Source of the DNA: Gammaproteobacteria bacterium
GTDB lineage: Bacteria; Pseudomonadota; Gammaproteobacteria; Steroidobacterales; Steroidobacteraceae
NCBI GenBank assembly: GCA_025350055.1
Contig: JANXYK010000026.1
Span: forward strand, 1-45,349
Reading direction: 5' to 3'
DNA length: 45,349 nucleotides
Part shown: piece after piece, positions 42,679 to 45,349 of the stretch
How the letters are laid out: every line of letters begins with the position of its first letter
Position numbering within the stretch: position 1 is the first letter of the stretch
Program-made: the position numbers and the translations under genes
The notes under the pieces: generated by a model
Told to the model about the DNA's origin: nothing
Seen by the model: only the letters and a program-made list of their open reading frames with translations
Databases searched by the model: none

Positions 42679-44346
42679 GTGACGGACGACAACAATCCGC
42701 TGGCCGGCACGGTCGCCGACTTGTATCGCCACCGGGTCGCTGGCGGGCAAGAGCTGTGCGTGGGCTTGCTCGTGCCTGAGTCGAAGTGGTCGCGGCTCGC
42801 CGCGGATCTGACGCGGCAGTTGGGCCGGCTGGCATACGTGCGCAAGCTCTCCCAAGTCGTGCAGCCTCGCAGGCGCCGCACGAACATAGATGGCTCGCTG
42901 CTGTTCGCGCTGTACTGCGCTGTCGATGAGGCGCGCAATGCCACTGTCAATGTGCTGCTCGCTGCGGAGGCGCAGGACACAAGCCCTGGCATCGGGTCGA
43001 TGGTGTTTGATGGCAGTGACAGTTCCTGCGAGCAGGTGCGCGCGCTGGGTCTCGATGTGTTGCTGGCGATTGACTGCGATGGTGAGGAGCGACGGCTTGC
43101 GGCTTCGTGCCGTGTTGGCATCTGGCGCATGGACTTCGGCATCGGTTCCGGGAGTGACTGGCGCCTGGCGGGCGCCCACGAGTTCTTTGGAGCCGAGCCC
43201 GATTCGCGGCTGCGCCTGATGCAGCTGGGTGCCACGCCTGCTGGCGACCGGTTGCTGCACGAGCTTGAATTGCGCACCGAGCGTGGCTACTCGCTCGTAC
43301 AGGGTCGCCAGCGACTGCTGGTCGAATCCTGTCAGCTCATGGTCATGGCGCTGCACCGCTTGCATGCGCAAGCGCAGCCAACGCGGCCGACGCCAGGGCC
43401 CCAGGCTGGAGCCAAATTCCCCGCGAGCTTGCCGATCCTGTCGTGGCTGGCCAGGCCTGTCGCCCGCCGCGCCGCGCGCCTGCTGAGTGGCCAGCCTGCC
43501 ACCGTTCCGATCTGGAAGATTGCATTACGTCGACTGAAGGCCGATGCGCCAATCGATGCGGTACTGCGGGATCGCAATGGCTTCAAATTTCTTGAAGCGC
43601 CACGAGGCTATGCGTGGGCAGATCCGCATCTGGTCGAGCATCAGGGGCGCACGCTGTTGTTTGCCGAAGAGCTGAAGGTCGATACCGCGGCCAGCGGCAA
43701 GATCGTCTGCCTGGAGATCGATGATAGTGGTGCGGTGATCAATCGCCTGCGGTGTGTCGATCGTCCATATCACCTGTCGTTTCCGCAGGTCTTTTCCTGC
43801 GGCGGCGAATATTTCATGATGCCCGAGTCGATGATGGATGGTACGGTGCAGTTGTTGCGGGCGCGCCGCTTCCCCGGTGACTGGGTGCTGGAAAAGGTGC
43901 TGTTTCGCGGCCCTGCTGTTGATACCGTGCAGTGGTACGACGAGCCCAGTGGCAAGTGGCTGTTTGTCACCTCGATGGGAGCAATGATCGGGCAATACCC
44001 CTACACAATGGTGTTCGTCGCCGACTCGCTCACTGCGCCATGGCAATTGCATCCGGGTTCGCCCATTGCCACCACTGTTCAGACCGAGCGCAACGGCGGC
44101 GCACTGTTTCGTAGTGGCACCTCGATCATCCGACCCGTACAGGATGGGCGCCTGCGCTACGGACATTCGTTGCAGTGGCAGGAGATCACGGCGCTGGGTC
44201 CGTCTACCTACAGCGAGCGCCCCTGTGGTCGCGTTGAACCCGACTGGGCGCCGGGGATGCTGGCCACACACAGCTACACAAGGTCCCGCCACTGGGAGGC
44301 GCTGGATGCATTGGTCGTGGTTGATCCAGCACAGGCGAGCGGCTGA
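42679..44346 (+). CDS. GINT1-like domain protein with degenerate formyltransferase-like half
   Basis: This 555-residue protein starts from GTG 42679. Residues about 305-550 are the same type of domain as in the protein at 30963: YAWADPHLVEHQGRTLLFAEE (WADP 314-317), YHLSFPQVFSCGGEYFMMPES, and an end with LATHSYTRSRHW (compare AVHTYNRYGNVQ). The N-terminal half lines up loosely with the formyltransferase-like half of that protein (LGLDVLLAIDC against PDIIVRLGF), but the HHGD segment is replaced by RMDFG, so catalysis by that half is unlikely. Function is unknown; a carbohydrate-binding or transfer role is inferred from the plant relative. It overlaps the next ATG (TGATG). Confidence 0.75.
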   Translation: MTDDNNPLAGTVADLYRHRVAGGQELCVGLLVPESKWSRLAADLTRQLGRLAYVRKLSQVVQPRRRRTNIDGSLLFALYCAVDEARNATVNVLLAAEAQDTSPGIGSMVFDGSDSSCEQVRALGLDVLLAIDCDGEERRLAASCRVGIWRMDFGIGSGSDWRLAGAHEFFGAEPDSRLRLMQLGATPAGDRLLHELELRTERGYSLVQGRQRLLVESCQLMVMALHRLHAQAQPTRPTPGPQAGAKFPASLPILSWLARPVARRAARLLSGQPATVPIWKIALRRLKADAPIDAVLRDRNGFKFLEAPRGYAWADPHLVEHQGRTLLFAEELKVDTAASGKIVCLEIDDSGAVINRLRCVDRPYHLSFPQVFSCGGEYFMMPESMMDGTVQLLRARRFPGDWVLEKVLFRGPAVDTVQWYDEPSGKWLFVTSMGAMIGQYPYTMVFVADSLTAPWQLHPGSPIATTVQTERNGGALFRSGTSIIRPVQDGRLRYGHSLQWQEITALGPSTYSERPCGRVEPDWAPGMLATHSYTRSRHWEALDALVVVDPAQASG

Positions 44347-44990
44347 TGAATAGAGCAAAGATTTCCAGGGCCTGGCAGCGGCTTTGCGCTGATCCGCGCG
44401 CTGCGACCTCTCTGGTGTTTGCCCTGGCTCGCGGTATCGCGGTAGTGATTTTCTATCGGATGGCAAAGCGCCGGGTAGTCATACGCCTGCCTTTCTATGT
44501 CTATCACGGCTGGGTGCGGATCTCTGGCCCCGGCTCGGTATTCATTGACCGCGGCTGCCTGGTCGACGTCAGCGTCTTCAAGGCGCTCAGCATCACTACA
44601 CTGAAACCCGACGCACGGGTGGAAATTGGCCGCAATTGCCGAATGGCGGGCGCCGTCATACGTTGTGCGCATTCCGTGGTGATGGAAGAGGCCGTGATGA
44701 CCGGGTATTGCCTGATACAGGATCAGGAAATGGCTACTGCCGGACATCATCCGGCGGCACCAGCAGAGGCGCCAGCCGGAATCCGCATTGGGGCGGGCGC
44801 CTGGATCACGCGCCAGGCGATGTTGGGTCCTGGTACGGATATCGGTGCGGCAGCAGTGGTTGGCGTGGGCAGTGTGTGTTACCGAATTGCCGTACCGCCG
44901 CGCACTGTGACCGTCGGGAGTCCGGTGTTGCGCTCGGTTGCTATCAGCGGAGTCGCCGCGATGAACCTGGGCGGATCAAGCGCATCATGA
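44346..44990 (+). CDS. Left-handed beta-helix acyltransferase (WcaF/Vat-like)
   Basis: This 214-residue protein has hexapeptide-repeat character: ISGPGSVFIDRGCLVDV, LKPDARVEIGRNCRMAGAV and IRIGAGAWITRQAMLGPGTDIGAAAVVGVGSV, ending PPRTVTVGSPVLR, a motif common in sugar O-acetyltransferases. An N-terminal hydrophobic stretch (LVFALARGIAVVIFY) may dock it to the membrane. The catalytic histidine is likely within GHHPA. It is coupled on both sides: TGATG with the previous gene and ATGA with the next. It probably acetylates a sugar of the repeat unit. Confidence 0.83.
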   Translation: MNRAKISRAWQRLCADPRAATSLVFALARGIAVVIFYRMAKRRVVIRLPFYVYHGWVRISGPGSVFIDRGCLVDVSVFKALSITTLKPDARVEIGRNCRMAGAVIRCAHSVVMEEAVMTGYCLIQDQEMATAGHHPAAPAEAPAGIRIGAGAWITRQAMLGPGTDIGAAAVVGVGSVCYRIAVPPRTVTVGSPVLRSVAISGVAAMNLGGSSAS

Positions 44991-45349
44991 CCTGGCTGCG
45001 CACAGTCTGGTTTCGGCTCGTATGCCTGATGTTGCGAAGGCGAGTCACGGTCGGGCGCGGCCTGCGCCTGAAGTGCTGGCTGGAGCTCGACGGCCCGGGC
45101 AGGTTTGTGATCGGCGATCACTGCACCATTGATTCCATGCCCGGTGATCGACGTGAGCATGTCACCTTCTTCAGCAACTCGCCGTCATCGCAGGTGTCCA
45201 TCGGCAACGGCGTGCTGCTGCGTGCCACACGCCTGTCCTGCAAGTATTCAATTGCTATCGGCAATGAAGTGCTGATCGAAGACGCCGGTCTCGCGGATAC
45301 CGATTTTCACTCCATCGACCCGAGCCGTGCCGACGCGCAGGAAGATCCG
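44987..45349 (+). CDS. Second left-handed beta-helix acyltransferase, partial
   Basis: The frame is open to the right edge (121 codons). It starts MTWLRTVWFRLVCLM at an ATG overlapping the previous stop (ATGA). The layout mirrors the preceding protein: short N-terminal hydrophobic region, then GPGRFVIGDHCTID, VSIGNGVLLRATRLSC and IAIGNEVLIEDAGLADTDFHSID. The last contains the TDFHS segment where the catalytic His lies in many hexapeptide transferases. The C-terminus is outside the window. The pair may acylate different positions or sugars. Confidence 0.8.
   Translation, partial: MTWLRTVWFRLVCLMLRRRVTVGRGLRLKCWLELDGPGRFVIGDHCTIDSMPGDRREHVTFFSNSPSSQVSIGNGVLLRATRLSCKYSIAIGNEVLIEDAGLADTDFHSIDPSRADAQEDP

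Overview
The window is a high-G+C (by eye above 60%) bacterial chromosome segment devoted mostly to making, decorating and exporting a cell-surface polysaccharide. Housekeeping genes (gltX, three tRNAs) sit inside it. Codon use, the tRNA-Val(CAC) gene and the XrtA/PEP-CTERM-type exopolysaccharide genes suggest a gammaproteobacterium of the Xanthomonadales/Steroidobacterales/Nevskiales kind; this placement is an inference. No phage, transposase, integrase or CRISPR array was seen.

Layout. (1) 1-9578, all plus strand: the tail of an OmpA-type protein, then sugar-nucleotide genes (ugd, manC, manB-like, a WbpE-like aminotransferase, a TviB-like UDP-HexNAc dehydrogenase). A nitroreductase, a DUF4184 membrane protein and an MFS transporter lie between them. 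(2) 9582-11216: tRNA-Val(CAC) on the minus strand, divergent from gltX. (3) 11232-17650: an O-acetylation pair (MBOAT + SGNH protein), a secreted DUF4091 protein, a GT4 glycosyltransferase and a methyltransferase. (4) 17731-23556: a compact block of asparagine-synthase-type amidotransferase, acyl-CoA-ligase-type adenylating enzyme, stand-alone acyl carrier protein, NAD-synthetase-like amidating enzyme and HemK/PrmC-like methyltransferase. This is the most likely poorly described pathway here. (5) 23584-23808: a strong tRNA promoter with tRNA-Ala(GGC) and tRNA-Glu(TTC). (6) 23869-30950: the core export system, with an initiating phosphoglycosyl transferase, acyltransferase, export protein, chain-length determinant, tyrosine autokinase and outer-membrane barrel. 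(7) 30963-45349: an alternating-strand region with GT4 and GT2 glycosyltransferases, a GNAT/FemAB-like protein, acyltransferase-3, Wzy/O-antigen ligase-like and Wzx flippase, two proteins sharing a glucosamine-inositolphosphorylceramide-transferase-like domain, and two left-handed beta-helix acyltransferases, the last cut by the window end.

How they fit. Region 1 supplies GDP-mannose, UDP-glucuronate and an aminated or oxidised HexNAc. The region 6 transferase loads the first sugar on undecaprenyl phosphate, the scattered glycosyltransferases extend it, Wzx flips and Wzy polymerises it, and the chain-length/kinase/export/barrel proteins move it out. At least six acyltransferases plus the amidotransferase/ACP block point to a heavily modified polymer. 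The core genes resemble those that accompany exosortase A, but no exosortase, PEP-CTERM protein or PrsK/PrsR regulator is visible here. In region 7 three convergent gene pairs overlap at their 3' ends and four short divergent spacers carry candidate promoters, so the block looks assembled from small modules.
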